Shown in pieces: positions 17,641 to 27,485 of a DNA stretch of 38,235 nucleotides (position 1 is its first letter; each line of letters starts with the position of its first letter). Under the pieces are notes generated by a model, which was not told the origin of the DNA, did not search any database, and saw only the letters and a list, made by a program, of their open reading frames with translations. The stretch is from Candidatus Eiseniibacteriota bacterium. Lineage in GTDB: Bacteria; Eisenbacteria; RBG-16-71-46. The stretch is from the NCBI GenBank assembly GCA_005893295.1, contig VBOY01000035.1:609-38843 (forward strand), read 5' to 3'. The position numbers and the translations under genes are program-made.

Positions 17641-18405
17641 ATGACGCTCGCGCTGGTCGCCATCCTGGGGCTCGTGATGGGCAGCGCCGTGACCGCACTG
17701 GCCTATCGAGTTCCGCGCGGCGTGTCGTGGATCCAGGGTCGCTCCGCGTGCCCCGGCTGCGGTCATACGCTCGGGATCCTGGACCTGGTCCCCGTGCTCT
17801 CGTTCCTCGTGAGCCGTGGGCGCTGCCGCTATTGCGGCGTGCGAATCGCATGGCGCTACCCCTTGACCGAGCTCGCATGCGCCGCCTGGGCGGTGCTGCT
17901 CACCCGTCAGGTCGGCCTCGGTTGGGCGTTACCGCTGCTCGGGCTGTGGGGCTTTCTGCTGGTGGCCCTGTTCTGGATCGATCTGGACTACCAGCTCCTG
18001 CCCGATGTCCTGACCTTTCCCGGAACGCTCATCGGCCTCGCCGCGGCATTGACCCTGCCGCACGGGGCGCAACACGCGATGTTGGGTCTGCTGGTGGGAA
18101 GCGGTTTGCTCGCACTGCTCGCCTGGGGCTATTTCAAGCTGCGCAAGGCCGAAGGCATGGGTGGCGGCGACATCAAGCTGGCCGCCATGTTCGGCGTGGT
18201 GCTGGGTTGGAAGCTCACGCTGCTGACGTTGTTCCTCGCCGCCCTGGTCGGCAGCCTGTGGGGAGCGGTGCTCATGGCCAGGCGCGCCGGCCACGCTCGC
18301 ACCGCGCTGCCCTTCGGCACCCTCCTCGCCCCCGCGGCGATGGTGTCCTTCTTGTGGGGAGACGTATGGCTCACGTCCTACGTGCGCGCCGTCACCGGCC
18401 GCTAG
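17641..18405 (+). CDS. pilD: Prepilin peptidase (type IV leader peptidase, A24 family)
   Basis: Paired zinc cysteines CPGCGHT...CRYCGVRIAWRYP; catalytic Asp motifs WIDLDYQLLPD and GMGGGDIKLAAMFG. Confidence 0.94.
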   Translation: MTLALVAILGLVMGSAVTALAYRVPRGVSWIQGRSACPGCGHTLGILDLVPVLSFLVSRGRCRYCGVRIAWRYPLTELACAAWAVLLTRQVGLGWALPLLGLWGFLLVALFWIDLDYQLLPDVLTFPGTLIGLAAALTLPHGAQHAMLGLLVGSGLLALLAWGYFKLRKAEGMGGGDIKLAAMFGVVLGWKLTLLTLFLAALVGSLWGAVLMARRAGHARTALPFGTLLAPAAMVSFLWGDVWLTSYVRAVTGR

Positions 18406-18481
18406 GTCGAGGCGCGCGGCGCGCAGTGCCTCGAACGGACGCGCGCCGCGAGGATGGCGCCGACGAGAGCGCCGCGCATCC

Positions 18482-19741
18482 ATGAAGGCCGACGCACTCG
18501 TGATTGGCGGCGGCATCCTCGGCTGCGCGGCTGCTTGGCATCTCGCGCGGCGGGGCGTCCAGGTGGTGGTGATCGAGCGCGAGTCGGCAGCCGGGCACGG
18601 CTCGACCGCGCGCTCGACCGCGATCGTGCGCCAGCGCTACACCCATCCTGCGGCGATGGCGCTCGCGCTCGAGGGCCTGCGCACCTGGGAACGATGGGGC
18701 GATCTGGTGCCGGCCGACGAGAACGGCCGGCGCGCCGCGCTCGTCAAGGCCGGCGTGCTGTTCCTGCTCCCCAGGGGAGAGGCGAGCACGGAGACCCTGG
18801 CGCGGGCGATGCGCTCGGTCGGAATCGCCGTCGAGCGGCTGGACCGCGATTCCCTCGCCCGCTCGTTCCCGGCGCTCGCCTTCGACGAGCGCGAGCCGGT
18901 CGAGGGCTTGTTCGAGCCCGAGGGCGGCTACGTCGACGACCCGACGCGGGCCACCGAAGACGTCGCCCGGGCCGCGGTGGCGGCCGGAGCGACGTTCCGC
19001 TACGAGACCCGGCTGGTCTCGGTGTTGACCGAATGGGAGAACGGCTCGCTGGCGGTGCGTGGGGTCCGTACGCACCTGGGAGAGACGATCGAGAGCCCGG
19101 TGGTCGTCAACTGCGCCGGGCCACATTCGGGCTGGGTCAATCTCTTGGCGCACTCGCCGCTCCGGCTCACGACCGCCCCGCTCAAGCAAGTCGTGCTGTC
19201 CGGGCACAGCCCGGGGCTGCGGTCTCTGCCCGGCCGGCTGCCGGTGATCGCCGACCTGATCCACGGCTTCTACTTGAGGCCCGACCCCGAGCGCACCCGA
19301 ATCGGTGCGGTTTGGCAGCGTGACGAGACCGAGTTCATCGCCGACCCCGACTTGGCCGACGATCACCCGGTCGACCCGGCAATTCTGACCTCTCGATTGG
19401 CGGCGGCGCGCCGCCGTCTGCCCGGCCTCGAGGTGTTGGTCGCGAGCCCCCTGGTAGGCGTCTATGACGTCACGGTTCAAGACTGGTACCCGATCGTGGA
19501 CCGCACGGCGACCCGCGGCTACTTCGTGGCGGTCGGCACGAGCGGCGCCTGGTTCAAGGCTGGACCGATGATCGGGCAGCTCGCGGCCGAGATGGTGACG
19601 GCTTCCCTGGCGGGTCGCGACACCGATCGCGAGCCGCTCGAGGTTACGCTTCCGCTCACCGGGTACCGCTTCCCGATGACGCTCTTTTCACGCGTGCGCG
19701 CCCCGATCGAGCTGAGCTACGGCGGCGGCGTTCTAGGCTGA
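18482..19741 (+). CDS. DAO-family FAD-dependent oxidoreductase (sarcosine/dimethylglycine oxidase-like)
   Basis: DALVIGGGILGCAAAWHLARRGVQVVVIER Rossmann motif; GSTARSTAIVRQRYTHP; C-terminal YFVAVGTSGAWFKAGPMIGQLAAEM. Confidence 0.9.
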   Translation: MKADALVIGGGILGCAAAWHLARRGVQVVVIERESAAGHGSTARSTAIVRQRYTHPAAMALALEGLRTWERWGDLVPADENGRRAALVKAGVLFLLPRGEASTETLARAMRSVGIAVERLDRDSLARSFPALAFDEREPVEGLFEPEGGYVDDPTRATEDVARAAVAAGATFRYETRLVSVLTEWENGSLAVRGVRTHLGETIESPVVVNCAGPHSGWVNLLAHSPLRLTTAPLKQVVLSGHSPGLRSLPGRLPVIADLIHGFYLRPDPERTRIGAVWQRDETEFIADPDLADDHPVDPAILTSRLAAARRRLPGLEVLVASPLVGVYDVTVQDWYPIVDRTATRGYFVAVGTSGAWFKAGPMIGQLAAEMVTASLAGRDTDREPLEVTLPLTGYRFPMTLFSRVRAPIELSYGGGVLG

Positions 19742-20133
19742 AGGCCAAGGGAAAGGTCGCTAAGCGATCGAGCGCGGCCCGTGGACTGTCGAGCGAACGA
19801 ACGATTGTGCTACCGTCCGCGGCTGCCCGTCCGGCGGGCGATCGCGCCTCCGATCCCTACTCCGCGAGGAACCCCATGCGCCCCATGGTTCTCACAATCG
19901 CCCTGGCCGGGGGCGCCGCCCATGGGCCGAGGCTCGTTCCATTGCTTGCCCGCCACGAAGCGCCACGCACCACCGGTGGACGGCGCGCTCGTGTTCATCA
20001 CGGTTGATTCGGCGTGGGAGATGAGCCGGGTGGACGGGGTGCCAGCGCCCGAGGGTCTGCCGGGACCTTCGTGGAAGACAGCGGGGAAACGGTAGGGAGC
20101 GGGCGTCGGCGCTGCCCGATCGACGGTGCCACG

Positions 20134-21321
20134 ATGCTGAAGACGTCGCCCTTCCACTCCCGCACCGCGCCGCTGGTGCGCGCCCAGACCTGGCGCCGCT
20201 GGGCCGGTTACCAGATGGCGAGCGCGTACGATCCGCATCCGGACCGCGAGTACGCCGCGATCCGTAACGCGGCCTCGCTCATCGACGTCTCGCCGCTCTA
20301 CAAGTACCGGATCACCGGGCGTGACGCCGCGCGCTTGCTCGATCGCATGGTGACGCGTGACGTCACGAAGCTTCGCGTCGGCCAGGTGTTCTATACGCCG
20401 TGGTGCGACGTCGCGGGCAAGGTGATCGACGACGGGACCATCAGCCGACTCGACGAAGGCACGTTCCGCCTGACCAGCGCCGATTCTTCCCTGCGCTGGC
20501 TGGCGATGAACGCGGTCGGAATGGAGGTCGTGATCGAGGACGTCTCGGAGCGGATCGGGGCGCTTGCGATCCAGGGGCCGCTCGCGCGCGCCGTGCTCGC
20601 GCAGGTCTCTCCCGCCGACCTCGCCGCGCTCAAGTACTTTCGGCTCGTACAGACCACGGTGCGCGACATCCCCGTCACGATCTCTCGCACCGGCTACACG
20701 GGGGACCTCGGCTACGAGATCTGGGTCGAGGCAACCGAGGCCGCCGCCTTGTGGGACACATTGATCGAGGCCGGCACCCCGCATGGGATCACGCCCGCGG
20801 GGGTGTGGGCCCTGGACCTCGCCCGCATCGAGGCGGGATTGGTGATGCTCGACGTCGATTACCATTCGGCCCACCGAGCATTGATCGAGGATCAGAAGTC
20901 CTCGCCGTACGAGCTCAACCTCGCCTGGGCGGTGAGCGCGGAGAAAGGCCCCTTCAACGGCCGCCGGGCGCTCGCGGCCGAGCGTGCCCGCGGCGCGGCC
21001 TGGGGCTTCGTCGGCCTGGCGGTCGAGTGGGAGTCCCTCGAGCGGCGTTTCGCCGAACGCCATCTGCCGCCCCACATCTCGAACATCGCCTGGCGCGCGA
21101 GCGTGCCGGTCTACCGCCTCGGCGATCAAGTCGGCTACGCGACCAGCGGCTGTTGGTCGCCGCTGCTCAAGCAGTCGCTCGCCTTGGCGCATCTGCGGGC
21201 CCCCCATTTCGCCCCCGGGACGCGCGTGCAGATCGAGATCACGGTCGAGCACCGGCGCACCCGAGCCGACGCGATCGTGGTCAAGCTCCCGTTCTTCGAT
21301 CCCGAGCGGAAGCGCTCATGA
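20134..21321 (+). CDS. GcvT-like aminomethyltransferase/tetrahydrofolate-dependent demethylase family protein
   Basis: EYAAIRNAASLIDVSPLYKYRITGRDAARLLDRMVTRDV, ALAIQGPLAR, VTISRTGYTGDLGYEIWV, GVWALDLARIEAGL. Confidence 0.92.
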   Translation: MLKTSPFHSRTAPLVRAQTWRRWAGYQMASAYDPHPDREYAAIRNAASLIDVSPLYKYRITGRDAARLLDRMVTRDVTKLRVGQVFYTPWCDVAGKVIDDGTISRLDEGTFRLTSADSSLRWLAMNAVGMEVVIEDVSERIGALAIQGPLARAVLAQVSPADLAALKYFRLVQTTVRDIPVTISRTGYTGDLGYEIWVEATEAAALWDTLIEAGTPHGITPAGVWALDLARIEAGLVMLDVDYHSAHRALIEDQKSSPYELNLAWAVSAEKGPFNGRRALAAERARGAAWGFVGLAVEWESLERRFAERHLPPHISNIAWRASVPVYRLGDQVGYATSGCWSPLLKQSLALAHLRAPHFAPGTRVQIEITVEHRRTRADAIVVKLPFFDPERKRS

Positions 21322-22901
21322 ACGCCGCGCGCTTCGACGCCATCGTGATCGGCGGTGGTCACAACGGGCTCGTCACCGCCGCCTACCTGGCGCGCGCGGG
21401 GCGAACCGTGCTGGTGCTGGAGCGGCGCCCGCTGCTCGGTGGAGCCGCGGTGACCGAAGAGGTGTTCCCGGGGTTCAAGTTCTCGGTCTTCTCGTACGTC
21501 GTGAGCCTGCTGCGACCGGAGATCATCCGCGACTTGAACCTGCCGCGCCACGGCTTGCAGATCCTGCCGCTCGAAAGCACCGTGACCCCACTCGACAACG
21601 GCGACTACCTCGCCTCGTGGGCGGATCCCGACGAGACGCGGCGCGAGCTGTGCCGGCATTCGCCTCACGACGCCGACGCCGCGGTGCTGTTCGGGCGGGT
21701 CATGCACCACATGGCGATGGCGGTGAAGCCGATCTTGGGCATGGTGCCCCCCGATCCGACCTCGCTCTCCCCCGCGGACGTGATGGGCTTCCTGCGGCTG
21801 GGCGGTCACTTCCGCTCGCTCGGCGCCGAGCGCTTCCACGCGCTCCACAAGCTCATGACCATGAGCAGCGCCGACTACCTCGACGAGTGGTTCGAGTTCG
21901 ATCCGCTCAAGGCCACCAAGTCGGCGAGCGGAATCATCGGCACCTTCCTGGGGCCGCGCTCGCCCGGCTCCGCCTACGTGCTGCTCCACCATTACATGGG
22001 AGAGATCGACGGCGCATTCCGCGCCTGGGGATTCCAGAAGGGCGGCACGGGTGCCATCAGCGAGAGCATCGCGCGGGCCGCCCAGGCGTTCGGCGCGACG
22101 ATCCGCACCGGCGCCGCGGTGGAGCGCGTCCTCACCCGCGACGGCCAGGCGACCGGCGTGGCGCTCGAGAGCGGCGAGGAGATCGCGGCCAAGGTCGTGG
22201 TGTCGGGGCTCGATCCGCGGCTCACGTTCACCAAGCTGGTGGAGCCCAAGCAGCTTCCCGACGACCTGGTCGAGGGTGTGCGCCGCTACAAGTTCCGTGG
22301 CTCCTCGGGCAAGGTGAACCTGGCGCTCGACGGGCTGCCCGACTTGACCTGCCTGCCGGGGGTCGGACCACACTTGAGGGGAGCGATCTCGATCAGCCCG
22401 AGCCTCGCATACCTGGAGCGCGCCTACGACGACGCGAAGTATGGCGAGTTCTCGAGCCACCCCTACATGGACATCGTGATCCCGTCGATGATCGATCCCG
22501 GCATGGCACCACCGGGCAAGCACGTGATGAGCATCTTCGTCCAGTATGCGCCCTACGCCTTGAACGGCGGCTGGAACGACGCCAAGCGCGAGGCCTTCGG
22601 GGACGCGGTGGTCGCCACCTTGGCTCGCTACGCGCCCAATCTGCCGTCGCGCATTCTCCATCGCCAGGTCTTGACGCCCGCCGACGTCGAGCGCATCACG
22701 GGGCTCTCCGAGGGCAACATCTTCCAGGGAGAGCTGGCCCTCCAGCAGCTGTTCTTCCTGCGGCCGGTGCCGGCGTGGGCCAAGTACCGCACCCCGGTCG
22801 GCGGCTACTGGCAGTGCGGCGCGGGAACCCATCCAGGGGGCGGAATCATGGGCGGATCGGGGCGGCTCGCCGCGCTCGAGATCCTGAAGGAGGGCGCGTG
22901 A
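21318..22901 (+). CDS. Phytoene-desaturase/RetSat/PYROXD2-like FAD-dependent oxidoreductase (copy 1)
   Basis: DAIVIGGGHNGLVTAAYLARAGRTVLVLERRPLLGGAAVTEE; C-terminal GGYWQCGAGTHPGGGIMGGSGRLAA. Starts within previous stop (ATGA). Confidence 0.9.
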   Translation: MNAARFDAIVIGGGHNGLVTAAYLARAGRTVLVLERRPLLGGAAVTEEVFPGFKFSVFSYVVSLLRPEIIRDLNLPRHGLQILPLESTVTPLDNGDYLASWADPDETRRELCRHSPHDADAAVLFGRVMHHMAMAVKPILGMVPPDPTSLSPADVMGFLRLGGHFRSLGAERFHALHKLMTMSSADYLDEWFEFDPLKATKSASGIIGTFLGPRSPGSAYVLLHHYMGEIDGAFRAWGFQKGGTGAISESIARAAQAFGATIRTGAAVERVLTRDGQATGVALESGEEIAAKVVVSGLDPRLTFTKLVEPKQLPDDLVEGVRRYKFRGSSGKVNLALDGLPDLTCLPGVGPHLRGAISISPSLAYLERAYDDAKYGEFSSHPYMDIVIPSMIDPGMAPPGKHVMSIFVQYAPYALNGGWNDAKREAFGDAVVATLARYAPNLPSRILHRQVLTPADVERITGLSEGNIFQGELALQQLFFLRPVPAWAKYRTPVGGYWQCGAGTHPGGGIMGGSGRLAALEILKEGA

Positions 22902-24490
22902 GCCGCAGCTTCGATGCGGTGGTGATCGGGGGCGGCGCCAACGGCTTGGTCGCGGCCACGGCGCTCGGGAAATCCGGGCTGCGGGTGTTGCTGCTCGAGG
23001 CCGCGGAAGCGCTCGGGGGCCAGAGCCGCCTGGTCGAGTTCGCCCCGGGGTTCCGCGCGGCGCCGCTCGCGACCGATCCCGGATGGCTGCCGCCGGCCGT
23101 CGCGCGGGCCACCGAGATCGACAGCCCCGCGCGGCTCTCGGTGGAGGCTCCCGTCACGATCGCGGCGGCGGGTGAACACCTCACGCTGTGGCGCGACACG
23201 GCGCGCGCGGCCGACGCGATCCGTCCGCTCTCGCACGCCGATGCCAAACGCTGGCCGTCATTCATCGCGCGCTTGAGAAAGCTGGCGGGGTTCCTCGAGA
23301 CGCTCTACCGGGTGCCGCCGCCCGACGTCAATGCGCCGGCTGGTGAGCTGCTCTCATTCATAGGCCTCGCGCGCCGCTTCCGCGGACTCGGGCGCGAAGA
23401 CATGCTCGAGTTCCTCCGCACGCTGCCGATGTCGGTGTGGGAGCTGCTCGACGATTTCTTCGAGAGCGGATTGCTCAAGGCGGCCGTGGCTCCGGGCGGC
23501 ATGGTGGGAGTGCGCCAGGGGCCGCGCTCGGGTGGCACCGGGTTCGCGCTCCTGCACGGACTGGTGGGGGCCGAAGCCGGCGTGGCGCGTGGCCGGGCTC
23601 CGTGGCGCGACGGGCCCGAGGCGTTCACCCGCGCCGCCCACGAGGCGGCGCTGCGCGCGGGAGTCACGGTGCGCACCGGCGCCCAGGTGGCGCGGATCGA
23701 GGTGCGCGACGAGTCGGTCGCGGGGGTCGTGATCTCCACCGGCGAGACGATCTCGACGTCGCGCGTCCTCTCCACCGCCGATGCGGCCCGCACCTTCCTC
23801 GGCTGGGTCGATCCGGTGTGGCTCGACCCCGAGTTCCTCCACGCGGTGCGCAACATCCGCTACCGCGACTCCACCGCCTGGGTGCTCTACGCGCTCGCTG
23901 GCCTGCCCGAGATCCCAGGCCTGACACCGGAAGCGCTGCGGGGAGTCATCACCCTCACGCCGAGCCTCAAGGCACTGGAGCAGGCCGCCGATTGCGCCAA
24001 GTATGGGTCGATGTCGGAGCGGCCACACGTCGAGGTGACCCTGCCCAGTCTCCATTTCCCGGGCCTGGCACCCGAGGGCAAGCACGTGCTCGTCGCGCGC
24101 GTCCAGCATGCCCCGTACCGGCTCGGCAACGGGACCGCCTGGGACGCCGCCGGGCGCGAGACGCTCGAGCGCGCCGTGACCGACGCGATCGCGGCCGTGA
24201 TCCCGGGGTTCGTCGGGCGCGTGCTGCACCGCACCCTCCTGGTCCCGCCCGACATCGAGGCACGCTTCGGCCTCACCGCAGGAGCCGCTTCCCACGGCGA
24301 GGTCGCTCTCGACCAGATCCTCTTCATGCGACCGGTGGCGGGCTGGGCCCGCTACGCGACACCGATCGCGGGCCTCTACCTGGGCGGGGCCGGTGCCCAC
24401 CCGGGGCCCGGCGTCCTGGGCGGGCCCGGATGGCTCGCCGCCCAACGGTTGCTCGGCAATCGCCCCGTGCGCGCGGGAGAATCGTCATGA
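22898..24490 (+). CDS. Phytoene-desaturase/RetSat/PYROXD2-like FAD-dependent oxidoreductase (copy 2)
   Basis: GTG start in GTGA overlap; DAVVIGGGANGLVAATALGKSGLRVLLLEAAEALGGQSR; C-terminal AGLYLGGAGAHPGPGVLGGPGWLAA. Real gene is the 3' part of the longer 20984-24490 frame. Confidence 0.9.
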   Translation: MSRSFDAVVIGGGANGLVAATALGKSGLRVLLLEAAEALGGQSRLVEFAPGFRAAPLATDPGWLPPAVARATEIDSPARLSVEAPVTIAAAGEHLTLWRDTARAADAIRPLSHADAKRWPSFIARLRKLAGFLETLYRVPPPDVNAPAGELLSFIGLARRFRGLGREDMLEFLRTLPMSVWELLDDFFESGLLKAAVAPGGMVGVRQGPRSGGTGFALLHGLVGAEAGVARGRAPWRDGPEAFTRAAHEAALRAGVTVRTGAQVARIEVRDESVAGVVISTGETISTSRVLSTADAARTFLGWVDPVWLDPEFLHAVRNIRYRDSTAWVLYALAGLPEIPGLTPEALRGVITLTPSLKALEQAADCAKYGSMSERPHVEVTLPSLHFPGLAPEGKHVLVARVQHAPYRLGNGTAWDAAGRETLERAVTDAIAAVIPGFVGRVLHRTLLVPPDIEARFGLTAGAASHGEVALDQILFMRPVAGWARYATPIAGLYLGGAGAHPGPGVLGGPGWLAAQRLLGNRPVRAGESS

Positions 24491-25605
24491 CCTACCACCG
24501 CACCCCCACCACCTACGTCCCGGGCTCGCGCACCTTGCCGCGCGACTACTACGTCTCACCTGCGATCCTGGCCGAAGAAAAGGAGAAGATCCACGCGCGC
24601 TCGTGGTGCTGCATCGGCCGCGCGGCACCGCTCGCCGAGCCGGGTGAGTACGTCGTGCGCACGATCGCCGACGAATCGTTGATCGTGGTCCGCGACCGCG
24701 AAGGCGTGCTGCACGCCTTCTTCAACGTGTGCCGGCACCGTGGCACGCGCATCTGCCGCGAGGAGTCGGGCCGCTTCGCCCAGACCATCCAGTGCCCGTA
24801 CCATGCCTGGACCTACGGCATCGACGGTCGCCTGATCGCCGCTCCGCACATGCAGGAGGTCGAGGGCTTTCACACCGCCGACTATCCACTCCACGAAGCG
24901 GCGATCGCCGAGTGGGACGGGTTCGTGTTCGTGAACCTGGCCAACGATCCCGAGCCGTTCGATCGTGTCTGGGCGCCGATGCGCGCGCGGCTCCAGCGAT
25001 ACTCGCTGTCCCGGCTCTCGATCGGGCATCGCGTGGCCTACGATGTCGCCGCCAACTGGAAGCTGGTGTTCCAGAACTACTCCGAGTGCCTGCACTGCCC
25101 GACGATCCATCCCAAGCTCGCCACCGTGCTCCCCTACCAGAGCGGTGCCAACGACTTCACCGAAGGGCCGTTCCTCGGCGGCTACATGGAGATCAAGGCG
25201 CCGAACGAGAGCGCCACGATGAGCGGGCGGACCTGCGGTCGACTGGTCGGCGACTTGCCCGAGGACGATCGGCACCGCGCCTTCTACTACTCGCTGATGC
25301 CCAACCTGTTGCTGAGCCTCCACCCCGACTACGTCAACTACTACCTGGTGCACCCGATCGCCCCCGACCGGACGCTGGTCGAGTCGGAATGGCTCTTCCA
25401 TCCCGATACGCTCGCCGATCCCTCGAGCCGCCCCCGCGACGCGATCGAGTTCTGGGACCTCACGAACCGCCAGGACTGGGAGATCGTCGAGTGGAGCCAG
25501 CGCGGCGTGTCGTCACGCCGCTACGGCACCGGTCCCTATTCCGCTCGCGAGAGCGTTCCCGCAGCCTGGGACCGCGAGTACCTGCGGCAGATGGGGCGCG
25601 GCTGA
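24487..25605 (+). CDS. Rieske [2Fe-2S] aromatic-ring-hydroxylating/demethylating oxygenase alpha subunit
   Basis: Rieske CRHRGTRICREESGRFAQTIQCPYH (C-x-H...C-x2-H); mononuclear iron region NWKLVFQNYSECLHCPTIHP. ATGA overlap with the previous gene. Confidence 0.94.
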   Translation: MTYHRTPTTYVPGSRTLPRDYYVSPAILAEEKEKIHARSWCCIGRAAPLAEPGEYVVRTIADESLIVVRDREGVLHAFFNVCRHRGTRICREESGRFAQTIQCPYHAWTYGIDGRLIAAPHMQEVEGFHTADYPLHEAAIAEWDGFVFVNLANDPEPFDRVWAPMRARLQRYSLSRLSIGHRVAYDVAANWKLVFQNYSECLHCPTIHPKLATVLPYQSGANDFTEGPFLGGYMEIKAPNESATMSGRTCGRLVGDLPEDDRHRAFYYSLMPNLLLSLHPDYVNYYLVHPIAPDRTLVESEWLFHPDTLADPSSRPRDAIEFWDLTNRQDWEIVEWSQRGVSSRRYGTGPYSARESVPAAWDREYLRQMGRG

Positions 25606-25645
25606 TCCGCCGAACGGACTCGGTCCTGGGTCTGGTTCCGCACAC

Positions 25646-26206
25646 TCAGCGCGGCCACAGCCAGCCGAACGTCCCCCCGGCGAGCAGGCCATAGATCAAG
25701 CTGTCGAGCGTGTGCTTGGCGGTGGTCGCCCACGAGCGCTTGTACCAGATCGAGTCTTGCCACAACGCCACCCCGAAGCAGGCGAAGGTGGTGGTGCCCG
25801 CGAAACGGAACACGGAGAGATAGGGAGCGCCCGGCGCGAGCGCGCGCCCGGCAACATAGGCCGCGAACACGCCGATCACGACGCAATAGACGAACCATTG
25901 GGCCAGCTGTGGTGCCATCGCCCACATTCCGTTGGGCAGGACGGTGGCGATCAACACCGGCCCCCGCTTCATCTTCTCCGCGAACGCCGGAGACTTCATC
26001 TCCGCGGGGCCGCTGACCCGCGGCACCATGTAATCTCCCGGAGGCAGATCGAACGGGCGCAGGGCATCCATGACCTGGTCCTCGGCCGGCACCTTGCGAT
26101 AGTCGTTCTTGTGGTACCCGAGCATCATGTGGATGAGCCAGCTCGCCAGGAACGAGAACACCGCGGACAGCAGAATCGGCATCCACAGCGACATGATCGG
26201 AACCAT
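25646..26206 (-). CDS. Hypothetical membrane protein
   Basis: [62 protein letters not shown] upstream; hydrophobic C-terminal half. Confidence 0.75.
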   Translation of the reverse strand: MVPIMSLWMPILLSAVFSFLASWLIHMMLGYHKNDYRKVPAEDQVMDALRPFDLPPGDYMVPRVSGPAEMKSPAFAEKMKRGPVLIATVLPNGMWAMAPQLAQWFVYCVVIGVFAAYVAGRALAPGAPYLSVFRFAGTTTFACFGVALWQDSIWYKRSWATTAKHTLDSLIYGLLAGGTFGWLWPR

Positions 26207-26256
26207 CGCGACCTCCTCATGGCTCGTACCTGTCGAAGCGCGTCGGCGCCTCCCGA

Positions 26257-26943
26257 TCAGCTCGCGCCGCGGAACTTGATCCCGCAGCCGAACATCTTGG
26301 TCTCCGCCGTCGACACTGCCTTGCCCACGACGACCGCGTCGATCGCCTGCTTGAGCCACGGATTCTGGACCGCCTTCTCGTCGCGCGCGTTGTCGTCCAC
26401 CGCGCCGTGATACACGAGGCGTCCCTCCGCGTCGAACAGGAAGACTTCGGGGGTGCGCGTGGCGCCGAAGGCGCGCGCCACTTCGGAGGTGGCGTCCACC
26501 ACGTAGGGGAACTTGAAGCCAAGCTGCTTCGCCTGCGCCTTCATCGGCTCGAAGTCGTCCTCCGGATAGGCCGCCGGGTCGTTTGCGTTGACCGCGATCA
26601 CGCCCACGCCCTGCGCCTGCGCCGCGTTGCCGATGCGTGCGATGCGCCGCTGCCATTGCTTGACCCACGGGCAGTGCTTGCACATGAAGATCACGAGCGT
26701 GCCCTTCTTGCCAGCCACGGCCGCGATCGAGCGCTCGCGGCCGTCGACGGCCTTCATGCGCGTCTCTCGCATCGGGGCCGGTTGGCCGATTGCCAGCGCC
26801 ATCGGCCTGGCGACATCCGCCCCGCCCGTAGGCGTGGCCGGCGATGCGGGACTCGGGGCTGCCTGGGCCCGCGCGCGGGCGGTGACCGCGACGAGCAGGG
26901 CGACGGCGACGAGCACGAGGCGCGGGTGTCGAATCGAATTCAT
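26257..26943 (-). CDS. Secreted thioredoxin-like/redoxin (AhpC/TSA-like) protein
   Basis: [37 protein letters not shown]...[39 protein letters not shown]. Confidence 0.9.
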   Translation of the reverse strand: MNSIRHPRLVLVAVALLVAVTARARAQAAPSPASPATPTGGADVARPMALAIGQPAPMRETRMKAVDGRERSIAAVAGKKGTLVIFMCKHCPWVKQWQRRIARIGNAAQAQGVGVIAVNANDPAAYPEDDFEPMKAQAKQLGFKFPYVVDATSEVARAFGATRTPEVFLFDAEGRLVYHGAVDDNARDEKAVQNPWLKQAIDAVVVGKAVSTAETKMFGCGIKFRGAS

Positions 26944-27485
26944 GGGGTTGGTTTCTCCGTCGCGATCGAGTGGGTGAGAGCTGTCTGAATCGACTGGTCG
27001 AAGCGCGCTTCGTTCGCGGCGCCTTCCCAAAACGCCTCCAGCCGGCCGGCACCATCGTACACGAAGGTGGCGGGAAGCGCCCCCGACCAGCGCGGGTCCA
27101 ATCCGTCGATGAACGCCATCTCGCTGCCCGCCGCGAGATAGCTGGTGTCGGTGACGCCCTGCGCGGCCAGAAACCGCGCCACCTGCGGCAATTGATCCTC
27201 GGCGTCGGTCGAGATCAGCACCAAGCGCAGGCCCTCGGCGCGGCGTGCGCGGGCGACCTTGAGCAGCGCGGGCATCTCCTCGCGGCACGGCGCGCACCAG
27301 GTGGCCCAGAGGTTGACGAGCGTGGCGCGCGCTCCGGGGCTGGCCACGAGCGCGTGAACGCCGTCCGCGGTGAGCGGCACCACCGGCGGGGCGATGGCGC
27401 GCGGCGAGTGCCGTCCGCCCGCCGGAGCGCATCCCGCGAGCATCGAGACGACCAGGGTGAACCAGTGTCTTTGGATCTTGGCCAT
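26940..27485 (-). CDS. TlpA-like thioredoxin-fold lipoprotein
   Basis: Lipobox-like [32 protein letters not shown]; stop overlaps the next start (ATGA). Confidence 0.9.
   Translation of the reverse strand: MAKIQRHWFTLVVSMLAGCAPAGGRHSPRAIAPPVVPLTADGVHALVASPGARATLVNLWATWCAPCREEMPALLKVARARRAEGLRLVLISTDAEDQLPQVARFLAAQGVTDTSYLAAGSEMAFIDGLDPRWSGALPATFVYDGAGRLEAFWEGAANEARFDQSIQTALTHSIATEKPTP

Noticed and set aside
16224-17663. Extended 479-aa start for the FN3 protein
   Set aside because: Extension beyond 17054 is basic, low-complexity sequence; a proper signal peptide begins at the ATG at 17054.
18408-18433. GC-rich hairpin after pilD (CGAGGC...GCCTCG) as a terminator
   Set aside because: No following T-tract and GC-rich background makes such hairpins common; not strong enough to call.
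20984-24490. 1168-aa ORF read as a giant fusion
   Set aside because: Upstream part is an out-of-frame shadow of the GcvT-like gene and FAD copy 1; only 22898-24490 encodes a recognisable protein.
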